From Paenibacillus stellifer (GTDB lineage: Bacteria; Bacillota; Bacilli; Paenibacillales; Paenibacillaceae), in the NCBI RefSeq assembly GCF_000758685.1, contig NZ_CP009286.1, positions 278,501-342,500 on the forward strand: a DNA stretch of 64,000 nucleotides. Reading direction: 5' to 3'. Position numbers and translations under genes: made by a program. Positions 12,292-19,588 of this stretch are shown piece by piece (the stretch's first letter is position 1; each line of letters opens with the position of its first letter). The notes under the pieces are model-generated. The model was given only the letters and a program-made list of their open reading frames with translations. It searched no databases and had not been told where the DNA came from.

Positions 12292-13686
12292 GTGAAGGCA
12301 TTGATACAGCCAAATGCAAACGTGAAACAAGGATTCCTGGACAAATATTTCTCCGGCGAAGCGATCGATTACCGGCAGGTCATCGCGCTTTTTATTCCGG
12401 TTCTGATCGACCAGATCTTTGTAGTAGGGCTTAACCTGATCAATACGGCCATGATCAGCTCGGCGGGCGTTGCGGCAATCAGCGCGGTCAATATGATCGA
12501 TTCGATTAATATTTTTCTGATCAGCGTGTTCATTGCAGTGTCGACCGGCGGTACTGTGGTGGTAGCTCAATATAAAGGCAGCGGCAACGATGCCATGGTC
12601 TCCAAGGCGACTGCCGGAACCGTGTCCTCCGTGTCCCTGCTCGCGTTCGTCATCGGCTTGTTCGGCATTGTGTTTCATGGTCCGCTGCTGAATATTCTGT
12701 TCGGGGCGGCGGAGCCGGATGTCATGTCCAACGCTCGCGTATACCTGATCGGAAGCAGCATCTCCTATCTTGGCATTGCGGTTGTGGAGGCGGTCTGCGG
12801 CGCGATGCGGGGCATCGGCCGGACCCGGGCGTCGCTCGTGCTGTCGCTGATCATGAATCTGGTGTATGTAGCGCTTAACCTGGTCTTTATTAACCTGATG
12901 CATATGGGCATTCACGGCATGGTTCTTTCCATTAATATTGCCCGCTATTTGGCGGCCTTCTGTGCACTCTTCTATTTGCTCCGGATGGACAGCACCCTGC
13001 GGATCCAGCTCCGGGACATTATCGCCGTCAATCTGTCCATGCTCAAGCGGATCATGTTCATCGGGCTGCCGTTCGCCGCAGAGCAGATGTTCTTCAATGG
13101 AGGCAAAATCCTGACCCAAATCTTTATCGTCAGCATGGGCACGTACGCCATTGCCATCAATGCGATAGCCGCTTCTTTCGCGGGGGTCATGCAGATTCCG
13201 GCCAATGCGCTGTCCATTACGATCATTACGGTGGTCGGCCAATGCATGGGACGGGGAGATGTCAAGGATGCGAAGAAGTTCGTCAAATCCTTTGTCGGGG
13301 TGTCCTCGCTTTCCTTTGTGGTCATGGGGCTGCTCGTTCTTCCGTTCTTTCTTCCAATTCTGTCCCTGTTCCACCCGCCCGCCGAAATTGTGGATGACAT
13401 CTTCCTGATTGTGCTGATCAATACGATTGCGCAGGTTCCGCTCTGGTCCATCAGCTTCATCGTGCCTTCCGCACTCCGGGCGGCTGGGGACTCCAAGTTC
13501 ACGTCGTTAGTCTCCATGCTGTCCATGTGGCTGTTCCGCATCGTGCTCGGCTACCTGCTCGGCATCGTGTTCAATATGGGGATTCTCGGCGTATGGCTCG
13601 CGATGGATTGTGAATGGGCGATCAGGGGCGGTATTTTCTTCAAACGGTTCCTTGGTCAAAAATGGTACAGACACCGCGTTATCTAA
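12292..13686 (+). CDS. MATE-family multidrug/metabolite exporter
   Basis: 464 aa, normal for the family (about 440-480), with roughly twelve hydrophobic segments in two homologous halves. Hallmarks are PVLIDQIFVVGLNLINTAMIS near the N-terminus, AVSTGGTVVVAQYKG in the first half, and the matching GLPFAAEQMFFNGGKI opening the second half. MATE proteins export cationic or small organic compounds coupled to Na+ or H+. The start is uncertain: GTG at 12292 follows an AGAAAAGAA run at short distance, and TTG at 12301 is an alternative. It is divergent from the siderophore-type ATPase gene, sharing a 160-bp A+T-rich promoter region. Substrate unknown. Confidence 0.85.
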   Translation: MKALIQPNANVKQGFLDKYFSGEAIDYRQVIALFIPVLIDQIFVVGLNLINTAMISSAGVAAISAVNMIDSINIFLISVFIAVSTGGTVVVAQYKGSGNDAMVSKATAGTVSSVSLLAFVIGLFGIVFHGPLLNILFGAAEPDVMSNARVYLIGSSISYLGIAVVEAVCGAMRGIGRTRASLVLSLIMNLVYVALNLVFINLMHMGIHGMVLSINIARYLAAFCALFYLLRMDSTLRIQLRDIIAVNLSMLKRIMFIGLPFAAEQMFFNGGKILTQIFIVSMGTYAIAINAIAASFAGVMQIPANALSITIITVVGQCMGRGDVKDAKKFVKSFVGVSSLSFVVMGLLVLPFFLPILSLFHPPAEIVDDIFLIVLINTIAQVPLWSISFIVPSALRAAGDSKFTSLVSMLSMWLFRIVLGYLLGIVFNMGILGVWLAMDCEWAIRGGIFFKRFLGQKWYRHRVI

Positions 13687-13785
13687 ACGTTCGTATTTCA
13701 GCGGATAACATATGAGAAGCTTCATTGCGCCGCCCGGCGGCAACTCTTAAGATGGGAAGATCAACCGTCTTAGGGAGGTGTCAGG

Positions 13786-14199
13786 GTGGCGCATATTATT
13801 TTCTATACCAAAACGGGATGCCGGGGAGGCATTCGGCAGAAAGAACTGCTCCAAAGCTTCGGGCATACGGTGGAGGAGCGTTCTCTGCTGGACGAGACAT
13901 GGACTCCGGAGACGCTGCTGCCTTATTTGGACGGGCTGGCTGTGGAGGAATGGTTCAATCCGAACGCTCCTGCCGTCAAGGAAGGCCGGGTGATTCCGGG
14001 AGCCCTGCCGCCGGAGGAGACGCTCCTGCAGCTGTGCGGCGATCCGATTCTGATCAAGCGTCCGCTGATGAATATCGAAGGGCGGCTCGTGGCCGGCTTT
14101 GATGCTGATCAGATCAAGTCGTCGGGACTAGGTGAGGTGCCCCAGGGCTATCAGACCGGCTGCCAGATGAACGATCAGGCCGGAGCTTGTTCTTCCTGA
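13786..14199 (+). CDS. ArsC/thioredoxin-fold nitrogenase-associated protein (NifO-like)
   Basis: 137 aa. GTG start at 13786, five bases after GGGAGGTG. The fold looks like the ArsC/Spx/YffB family: an opening beta strand IIFYTKTGC with a cysteine, then RQKELLQSFGHTVEERSLLDETWTPETLLPYL, and the late IKRPLMNIEGRLVAGFD motif (the family cis-Pro region). The insertion EEWFNPNAPAVKEG and C-terminal GYQTGCQM resemble the nitrogenase-associated subgroup (NifO type), found with nitrogenase or Mo-enzyme genes, rather than true arsenate reductase. No ars genes are near, whereas the next gene is NifX-like, which supports the nif connection. The biochemical role is not established. Confidence 0.72.
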   Translation: MAHIIFYTKTGCRGGIRQKELLQSFGHTVEERSLLDETWTPETLLPYLDGLAVEEWFNPNAPAVKEGRVIPGALPPEETLLQLCGDPILIKRPLMNIEGRLVAGFDADQIKSSGLGEVPQGYQTGCQMNDQAGACSS

Positions 14200-14220
14200 T
14201 TCAACTTCAATGCAGACTTA

Positions 14221-14250
14221 AGGGCTGGCCGGAAGCATCCGGCTGGCCTT
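14221..14250 (+). terminator. Probable terminator after the NifO-like gene
   Basis: Twelve consecutive pairs (some G-U) between 14221-14232 and 14239-14250 around an AAGCAT loop, followed by a short CTT-rich tail. It lies 21 bp past the stop codon. Confidence 0.65.
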
Positions 14251-14309
14251 CTTGCTGAATTATAAGATTGTATAAGCTGCGTGCTTATCACAGCCTTCAA
14301 TTTCTCGGT

Positions 14310-14344
14310 AAACGCATGGCGTCTAGTGACGCCGTAAGGCGTTT
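14310..14344. repeat. Nested inverted repeat, function unknown
   Basis: AAACGC (14310-14315) pairs with GCGTTT (14339-14344), and inside it GGCGTC (14318-14323) pairs with GACGCC (14328-14333). It sits in the 280-bp gap before the NifX-like gene. It could be an RNA element or a protein site; no T-run follows, so it is not an ordinary terminator. Confidence 0.5.
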
Positions 14345-14483
14345 ATCCTTGCCTGGAGACAGGTCCTAATGTCAGCATAGCTGCCGCTCTTTCCAACGCT
14401 TTCTTGAACGGTCTTGGGTTTTGGATGCTCAGGCGATATAGTGTTGTTCATAACCAGGATACAGGAAGGGGAGAAGAGACCAT

Positions 14484-15059
14484 ATGGCGAAGCGGGTAGC
14501 GCTTGGGAGCAGCGACGGAGAGTGGATCGATCAGCATTTCGGAAGCTGCGAGCAGTTTGTCGTGTACGACATTTCGGAGGAAGCAGAGTGGAAGCTCGTG
14601 GAGGTTCGCCAGACCGGGACAGACGGCTTCAGCGGCAGACACAGCGAGGAGCAGCTCAAGAAGCTGCTGGAGCTGGTGTCTGACTGCGGCCTTGTGCTGG
14701 TCAGCCGGATCGGCATGGGAGTGGGAGAGGAACTGAAGGAGCGCGGCATCGCGTTCAGCACCGATTACATCTCCCTGAAGCATGCGCAGGATAAGCTGAT
14801 TTGGGTTCACTGTATGCAGCCGGCGGCGGGCAGCCTCCGGCCTGCCGTTATATGTTCTGCCATTACATGTTCTGCCATTACATGTTCTGCCATTACATGT
14901 TCTGCTGTTATATGTTCTGCCGTTATGTGTTCTGCCGTTATATGGCCCGGCTATTACATGCCCGGTTTGCTTCCCGCTGCCTGGGCCGGCAGGGCAGCCG
15001 CCGGAAGCAGCTCGCCGTACACGCCGAGCATCTCCTCTGCCACGCGTCCGACGTGGTAG
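14484..15059 (+). CDS. NifX/NafY-family (dinitrogenase FeMo-cofactor domain) protein with a repeat-generated C-terminal extension
   Basis: 191 aa. ATG follows AGGAAGGGGAGAAG. Residues 1-112 form the NifX/NifB-C/NafY domain: AKRVALGSSDGEWIDQHFG, then FVVYDI, a hydrophobic strand CGLVLVSRIGMGVGEEL, and GIAFSTDYISL. Members bind or carry iron-molybdenum-type cofactors or act as small cofactor-related proteins. From about residue 120 the frame reads a 15-bp minisatellite (CSAIT-type pentapeptides). It then runs on antisense into the 3' end of the convergent glycosyltransferase gene, overlapping it by 106 bp and stopping at 15057-15059. The last 70-80 residues are therefore unlikely to be ancestral. 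No nitrogenase structural genes lie in the window. Confidence 0.75.
   Translation: MAKRVALGSSDGEWIDQHFGSCEQFVVYDISEEAEWKLVEVRQTGTDGFSGRHSEEQLKKLLELVSDCGLVLVSRIGMGVGEELKERGIAFSTDYISLKHAQDKLIWVHCMQPAAGSLRPAVICSAITCSAITCSAITCSAVICSAVMCSAVIWPGYYMPGLLPAAWAGRAAAGSSSPYTPSISSATRPTW
14841..14956. repeat. 15-bp minisatellite (six full units plus degenerate ends)
   Basis: Tandem units of the form YATGTTCTGCCATTA run at 14851, 14866, 14881, 14896, 14911 and 14926, with degenerate half-units on both sides. The period is five codons, so the NifX-like frame stays open through it as CSAIT/CSAVI repeats. The last unit contains the TAA stop (14954-14956) of the opposing glycosyltransferase gene. Copy number probably varies by replication slippage. 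Confidence 0.92.
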
Positions 15060-16048
15060 TTCTCCAGGTTCGCGGCGGCGCGGGTCCGGTAGCGCTGGCG
15101 CAGCACATCGTCGCCAAGCAGCTTGCTGATCGCTCCGGCTAGCGACTTCGGCTCGCGGGGCGGCACGAGCAGCCCGGCCTCGCCGTGATCGAGCGCCTCG
15201 GGGATACCGTCCACACCGCTGGCGACGATGGCGCAGCCCGATTCCCGGGCTTCGATCAGCACAAGCCCGAACGGCTCCTTGTGCGAGGCGAGCACGAAGA
15301 TCTCGGCCCCCTTCATCCAGCGGCGCGGATCGGGCTGAAAGCCCGCAAAGATAATGCGGCTTGCCGCGGGAGAGGCTGCGGCCCGCTCCTCGAACTTCGC
15401 CCGGTCCGGTCCATCGCCGACGATATACAGCCTGGCGTCGGGATGCTCCTGGGCCGTCAGGTTGAAGGCGTCGATCAGGTCGGCGATCCCTTTGCGCTCA
15501 TACATGCCGGCTACAGTTACAATGGGCCGGCCCTCCAGCTGAACGGGGGCGGGGTCCGAATCGCGCGGACTGCCGATCGTTCCGTTCAGGATGACGCGCA
15601 GCTTGTCCTTCTGGACGCCCCGTCCTTCCATCGCTTGCGATACCGCTTGGCTCACCGCGATTACCCGGTCGCCCACCTTCATGAAGTCGGCGCTCTTCTG
15701 GAATTCGTTATGGACATGGGTCACGATCTTGTACTTGCGGAACCCCTTGAGGTAGCGGGCCAGCACCGCGCCCGTCATCATATGGGCATGGATGATGTCC
15801 GGCGAGAAATCGGCGACCATCTTCCGGAAATGAAAAACAGCCCGCATGATCTGAGCGGGCTTCCGTGTCTGGTCGAGGCGGAAATGGCGGATGCCATGCT
15901 TGGCCAGAAGATCCTCGTAATGGCCGCCAGCCGACATGACCGCCACCTGATGATTTCTTGACGCCTGCTCGCAAGCCAGGTCGACCATGACGTTGACAAT
16001 ACCGTTGCCTGTCTCCTTGACATGATTGGCAATGTGAAGAATACGCAT
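14954..16048 (-). CDS. GT4-family glycosyltransferase
   Basis: 364 aa, GT-B fold. An N-terminal Rossmann half starts MRILHIANHVKETGNGIVNVMVDLA. The C-terminal nucleotide-sugar half has the family signature KEPFGLVLIEARESGCAIVASGVDGIPEAL (E-x7-E pattern) and GLLVPP. Likely adds a sugar to a cell-envelope polysaccharide or glycolipid acceptor at the cytoplasmic membrane face. It is the second gene of a two-gene unit with the GT2 gene, 14 bp downstream, behind an RBS (GGAGGAGAACC). The last residues lie in the minisatellite. Donor and acceptor cannot be read from the sequence. Confidence 0.88.
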   Translation of the reverse strand: MRILHIANHVKETGNGIVNVMVDLACEQASRNHQVAVMSAGGHYEDLLAKHGIRHFRLDQTRKPAQIMRAVFHFRKMVADFSPDIIHAHMMTGAVLARYLKGFRKYKIVTHVHNEFQKSADFMKVGDRVIAVSQAVSQAMEGRGVQKDKLRVILNGTIGSPRDSDPAPVQLEGRPIVTVAGMYERKGIADLIDAFNLTAQEHPDARLYIVGDGPDRAKFEERAAASPAASRIIFAGFQPDPRRWMKGAEIFVLASHKEPFGLVLIEARESGCAIVASGVDGIPEALDHGEAGLLVPPREPKSLAGAISKLLGDDVLRQRYRTRAAANLENYHVGRVAEEMLGVYGELLPAAALPAQAAGSKPGM

Positions 16049-16062
16049 CAGGTTCTCCTCCT

Positions 16063-16878
16063 TTATACCGGATGTTTCTCGCTTTCGACGATGTACACGG
16101 GTTTCTGCTTCTTCTCCGTGCGGTGCAGCTCATAGAGCTTGATTTCCTTCAGGAACTCATAGTACATCCAGAAGAAAGCGACGCTGAATCCGGCAACGCC
16201 TTTTGTTATCATTTTCCGGAAAAACAAGGTGTACACAAGCTTCGCCGGGGGTCTGAACAGCAGTCTCATCAGACTGAATGGGCGTCGTCTGTCGAAATCC
16301 TTCCGGGCCTCCAGGTCGGTATACTTGTTAAAACGCTGCACATGGTCCTGAATGCTGCGGTAACCGTGGTGCCAGAGCACCCCCTCCAGAACGGGGACGC
16401 TGGACGAGTCGACATCTGGGCCCTCGTGCACAAGCACGTCCTTCATCGCAACCTCGTCTTTTTTGTAGAGCCGTACGATATTTTCGCCTTTCGGCATCCA
16501 TTTACCCATGAAGTCTCCGATCCGGTAAATGTTGTAGGCCTTGATGTCATCCTCCGGACGGGTCATCCAATCCTGAAGCGATTTCTGCAGCTCTGCGCTG
16601 ACCTCTTCATCCGAATCGATAAAAAAGATCCAGTTGTTCCGGGCCCGGTCAGCCCCGAAGATGCGCTGCTTGGCGTAGCCCGGCCACGGGTTATGATAGA
16701 CATCGCAGCCCAGCCGCTGCGCAATCGCAACCGTTCCATCCGTGCTTCCTCCATCGACGACGACAATTTCGTCCGCGAAAGGACGGCAGGACAGGATAGC
16801 CTGCTCGATTTTTTCCTCCTCATTCTGTGTGATGATGACGACGGACAATGGTTTGCAGTCAGTCAATGTTTGGTTCAC
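16063..16878 (-). CDS. GT2-family glycosyltransferase (WaaE/KdtX-like)
   Basis: 271 aa. GT-A fold: SVVIITQNEEEKIEQAILSC, VVVDGGSTDGTVAIA, and the metal-binding IDSDEEV (DXD-type). The motif GYAKQRIFGADRARNNWIFFIDSDEE is characteristic of the WaaE/KdtX-like group of GT2 enzymes. A basic, hydrophobic C-terminus (FSLMRLLFRPPAKLVYTLFF) suggests membrane association. First gene of the minus-strand unit with the GT4 enzyme. Probably acts in exopolysaccharide or secondary wall polymer glycosylation; Gram-positives lack LPS, so the KdtX label reflects sequence family only. Confidence 0.87.
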   Translation of the reverse strand: MNQTLTDCKPLSVVIITQNEEEKIEQAILSCRPFADEIVVVDGGSTDGTVAIAQRLGCDVYHNPWPGYAKQRIFGADRARNNWIFFIDSDEEVSAELQKSLQDWMTRPEDDIKAYNIYRIGDFMGKWMPKGENIVRLYKKDEVAMKDVLVHEGPDVDSSSVPVLEGVLWHHGYRSIQDHVQRFNKYTDLEARKDFDRRRPFSLMRLLFRPPAKLVYTLFFRKMITKGVAGFSVAFFWMYYEFLKEIKLYELHRTEKKQKPVYIVESEKHPV

Positions 16879-17083
16879 CTCTTTGGTTCTTGGGATTTTT
16901 TGATACCCGAAAAACGTGTTTTAACTCTAGTTTAAAGCTTGAACGAGGCGGGGTATATACCTCCATAGTGCACCTTATTTACCCCCTAGGTATAGGATTT
17001 TGCTCCTGTATATCGGATTTTGGGCCTAATCACATAGTTGTAACAATTTTCCTGAAAATATCACTATTTTCCTTGACGTGTAA

Positions 17084-17111
17084 TTGACGGGATGAAAATC
17101 AAATATATAAT
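17084..17111 (+). promoter_or_regulatory. Sigma-A-type promoter upstream of the ABC transporter genes
   Basis: TTGACG at 17084-17089, a 16-bp spacer, TATAAT at 17106-17111. The gene it would serve starts 185 bp further on, leaving a leader that contains a terminator-like hairpin. Confidence 0.65.
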
Positions 17112-17205
17112 CCTATCAAGTAAGTTGGATATAAAACAGGGATGTCTGAGCGGATCGCCGCAGGCCGAATCTCCTTCCTTCCGGGAAGCGGGGCTCGGCC
17201 TTTTT
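17112..17205 (+). promoter_or_regulatory. Structured 5' leader with terminator: candidate attenuator or riboswitch
   Basis: Downstream of the promoter, the leader holds a small hairpin GCGG-atcg-CCGC (17150-17161). A longer one follows directly: GGCCGA at 17163-17168 pairs with TCGGCC at 17195-17200, the inner part CTTCC pairs with GGAAG, and TTTTT follows at 17201-17205. A terminator between promoter and gene, with no gene ending in front of it on this strand, suggests conditional termination. I could not assign it to a known riboswitch class; a TATCAAG resembling the start of SAM-I is not followed by the rest of that motif. Confidence 0.5.
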
Positions 17206-17296
17206 GATATCGGATTTCGGGGCTGGGCTCTCCCGGATCAGTCCGATAATGGCGGCGCCGCTTCCGCTGTTCCCGTCATTTGAAAGGAGTGGGCCG

Positions 17297-18145
17297 ATGT
17301 CGAGCAATACGGTGTGGTCGCCAGGTTCGGATAATGATAGTTCGTCTAACAAGGATAATGAGTCATCAATCATTTCGATCCGCAGACTTGGAAAGTCGTT
17401 TGAAACCGGGAGCAGGCGGAAGACGGTCTGTTACCAGGTGCTGAAGGATGTCGATCTGGAAATCCGGAGAGGTGAGTTCTTCATTCTTCTTGGGCCCAGC
17501 GGCTGCGGCAAATCGACGCTGCTGAACCTCATCGCCGGGTTCGAGAAGCAGACCGAGGGCGAGCTGCTCGTACACGGCCGGCCCATTGGCCGCCCGGAGA
17601 AGGAGCGGGCCATGGTGTTTCAGCATGCTGACGCTTCCCTGTTTCCCTGGCTGAACGTCAGGGAGAATATCGAATTCGGGCTTCGGATGCGCGGCATGAA
17701 GAAGAAGGAGCGGGCCGAAATCTCCGCCCGCTATATCGAACTGGCGGGGCTAAAGGGCCATGAGCGCAAATTCCCCCGCGAGCTGTCGGGAGGAATGAAG
17801 CAGCGGGTACAGATTGCCCGGGTGCTGGCGAACGAGCCGGATATTCTGCTGATGGATGAGCCGCTCGGCGCGCTGGACGCTTTTACCCGCAGGGTCATGC
17901 AGGAGGAATTGGTGAGGATATGGGGCGAGACGAAGAAGACGATTCTGTTCGTCACCCATGATATTCAGGAGGCGGTGCTTCTCGGAGTCCGGATCGGAAT
18001 TATGTCCATAGGCCCGGATTCCCGTGTATTTGAGATTATGGAGAACGGCCTTGACTATCCGCGCGATCTGACCTCGCGGGAATTTAATCTCATTCAGAAG
18101 AAGCTGCAGGGTATTTTTCAGGATGATCTCTATTTTCACCTGTAA
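17297..18145 (+). CDS. ABC transporter ATPase, nitrate/sulfonate/taurine type (SsuB/TauB-like)
   Basis: 282 aa. The ATG at 17297 follows GAAAGGAG; the longer frame from 17204 includes the leader and is rejected. Walker A GPSGCGKSTLLNLIAG, Q-loop VFQHADASLFPWLNV, signature LSGGMKQRVQIARVLA, Walker B ILLMDEPLGALD, and a switch His in FVTHDIQEAV. The LFPWL motif and the neighbouring permease type place it with importers of nitrate, alkanesulfonates, taurine, thiamine precursors or guanidine-related compounds. The permease follows after 36 bp, but the usual periplasmic-type binding protein gene is missing. Substrate undetermined. Confidence 0.87.
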   Translation: MSSNTVWSPGSDNDSSSNKDNESSIISIRRLGKSFETGSRRKTVCYQVLKDVDLEIRRGEFFILLGPSGCGKSTLLNLIAGFEKQTEGELLVHGRPIGRPEKERAMVFQHADASLFPWLNVRENIEFGLRMRGMKKKERAEISARYIELAGLKGHERKFPRELSGGMKQRVQIARVLANEPDILLMDEPLGALDAFTRRVMQEELVRIWGETKKTILFVTHDIQEAVLLGVRIGIMSIGPDSRVFEIMENGLDYPRDLTSREFNLIQKKLQGIFQDDLYFHL

Positions 18146-18181
18146 TTTTAAATCATTGTTAGAAGAAGGGAGGGCGCACCA

Positions 18182-19390
18182 ATGCGCTTTGTCCGAAAGG
18201 GTCTGAAGACGGGGATCTTCTCCTGGCTGCTGTTTCTGGTGTTATGGCAGCTGATCGCGATGAGATCGAATCCCGACTATTTTCCTACGCCGGTCGAGAC
18301 GGTTCGGGGAGCAGGCGAGCTGATTAGCGATAACTCGCTGCTGTCATATATCTTCATCAGCTTCAGACGGGTTGTGCTCGGCTGGGCGTTGGGGAGTCTG
18401 CTCGGCATACCGGCAGGTCTCCTCATCGGCCGTTTCAAATGGCTGCGCCAGCTGGTCGAGCCGTATCTGAACTTCTTCCGCTTCATTCCGGCGCTCGCGT
18501 TTATTACGCTGTTCATTCTCTGGTTCGGCATCGGGGAGCAGTCTAAAGTCATCCTGATTATGTATGCGACGCTGTTCATTGTCGTGCTGAACACAGCCGC
18601 AGGTGTGGTGAACGTCGACGATGACAAAATCCGTTCGGCCCGCTCGCTCGGGGCGTCGGAACGCCAGATTATGCTGCATGTGATCATTCCCGCTACCGTT
18701 CCGGCGTTCTTCACCGGCGTAAGGCTGGCGATGGGCAATTCTTTTATGGCCATTGTCGGCGCGGAAATGATCGCAGCCAATGAGGGCGTAGGCTATCTGA
18801 TCTGGACCTCAAGACTGTATTCAAAGACGGACTGGATCTTCGTCGGCCTGCTGCTGCTGGGGCTGATGGGCTTTATCGGCGCTCCGCTGGATCTTGGCAT
18901 CATCGAGCAGTACAAGGAGGTTGGCTACCGCACCATTGCGATGAATATCGAAATCTGGGATAAACATATCTTCAATTCCGTCTGCCCCGGCAAGGTCATC
19001 CACTGCGGCGGGTGGGAGCATTGGGTGAAGGCGCTGGAGCGGGCGGCTGCCGTCTTCGGACACGGGCGCGTGCGCTCCAACATCGTCGGCGGCATTGAGC
19101 CCAAGAAATCGCTGCTGGAGGGGATTTCCTACCTGGCCTCCCAGGGCGTCATCGCCTATGCCGGTTCGTGGATTCCGAATCTTGGCTCCGAATATGAAGG
19201 CCACCGGTCGCCTGTGCCGGAGTGGCATCTGGATGTGGCGTATAAAATCGTCGATATTTTCCGAAATGCGGGCTTCACGTACGAGCAGCTGTACGACTGC
19301 AGCGCGTCGGCGGACGGCCTGTGGCATGATATTTACAAAATCGAGGAGGAGCGGCTTCCCGTCTTCCGCAGCGAATCGGCGGCGGTCTAA
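18182..19390 (+). CDS. In-frame chimera: SsuC-like ABC permease fused to the C-terminal half of a radical-SAM-type protein
   Basis: 402 aa. Residues 1-232 are an SsuC/TauC-type permease: about five to six membrane spans, YFPTPVETV near the start, and the EAA-like loop with ARSLGASERQIMLHVIIPATVPAFFTGVRLAMG. It is complete to the last span (LLLLGLMGFI), where such permeases normally end in a short basic tail. At about base 18880 the frame switches to soluble sequence, APLDLGIIEQYKEVGYRTIAMNIE, WDKHIFNSVCPGK, GRVRSNIVGGIEPKKS. This resembles the second half of a radical-SAM TIM barrel. It lacks the N-terminal CxxxCxxC cluster motif and so cannot be an active radical-SAM enzyme alone. Best explained by a deletion that also removed the binding-protein gene. 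The permease half might still work. An assembly join is not excluded. Confidence 0.8.
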   Translation: MRFVRKGLKTGIFSWLLFLVLWQLIAMRSNPDYFPTPVETVRGAGELISDNSLLSYIFISFRRVVLGWALGSLLGIPAGLLIGRFKWLRQLVEPYLNFFRFIPALAFITLFILWFGIGEQSKVILIMYATLFIVVLNTAAGVVNVDDDKIRSARSLGASERQIMLHVIIPATVPAFFTGVRLAMGNSFMAIVGAEMIAANEGVGYLIWTSRLYSKTDWIFVGLLLLGLMGFIGAPLDLGIIEQYKEVGYRTIAMNIEIWDKHIFNSVCPGKVIHCGGWEHWVKALERAAAVFGHGRVRSNIVGGIEPKKSLLEGISYLASQGVIAYAGSWIPNLGSEYEGHRSPVPEWHLDVAYKIVDIFRNAGFTYEQLYDCSASADGLWHDIYKIEEERLPVFRSESAAV

Positions 19391-19414
19391 GGGAGCAATG
19401 GTTTAGCCACAAAA

Positions 19415-19455
19415 GAAAGAGGCGCCCGGCGGAGTCCCGGCGGAGCGCCTCTTTC
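19415..19455. terminator. Bidirectional terminator
   Basis: Stem GAAAGAGGCGC (19415-19425) with GCGCCTCTTTC (19445-19455) and a GC-rich loop, between the convergent permease fusion and spoVR. Confidence 0.85.
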
Positions 19456-19588
19456 GTATTATCAGGACCGCCAGAGGCTTCTGGTTGGCCTATTATATGC
19501 GGCTGAATCGGAAAGCCCGGGGGCTATCGGATGCAGGGGCGCCGCTGTCCTTCCATGGGCCAGAATCCCCTGATCTCCTGCATTGCCC

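Noticed and set aside
13786..14199. Arsenate reductase
   Set aside because: Shares the ArsC fold but lacks ars neighbours and has the insertions and C-terminal Cys of the nitrogenase-associated subgroup.
14841..14956. CRISPR array
   Set aside because: The 15-bp units are directly adjacent with no spacers, and no cas genes are present; it is a minisatellite.
17112..17162. SAM-I riboswitch
   Set aside because: Only TATCAAG at the start agrees; the conserved GGAGGGA, GATGAAACCC and later core elements are absent and the leader is too short.
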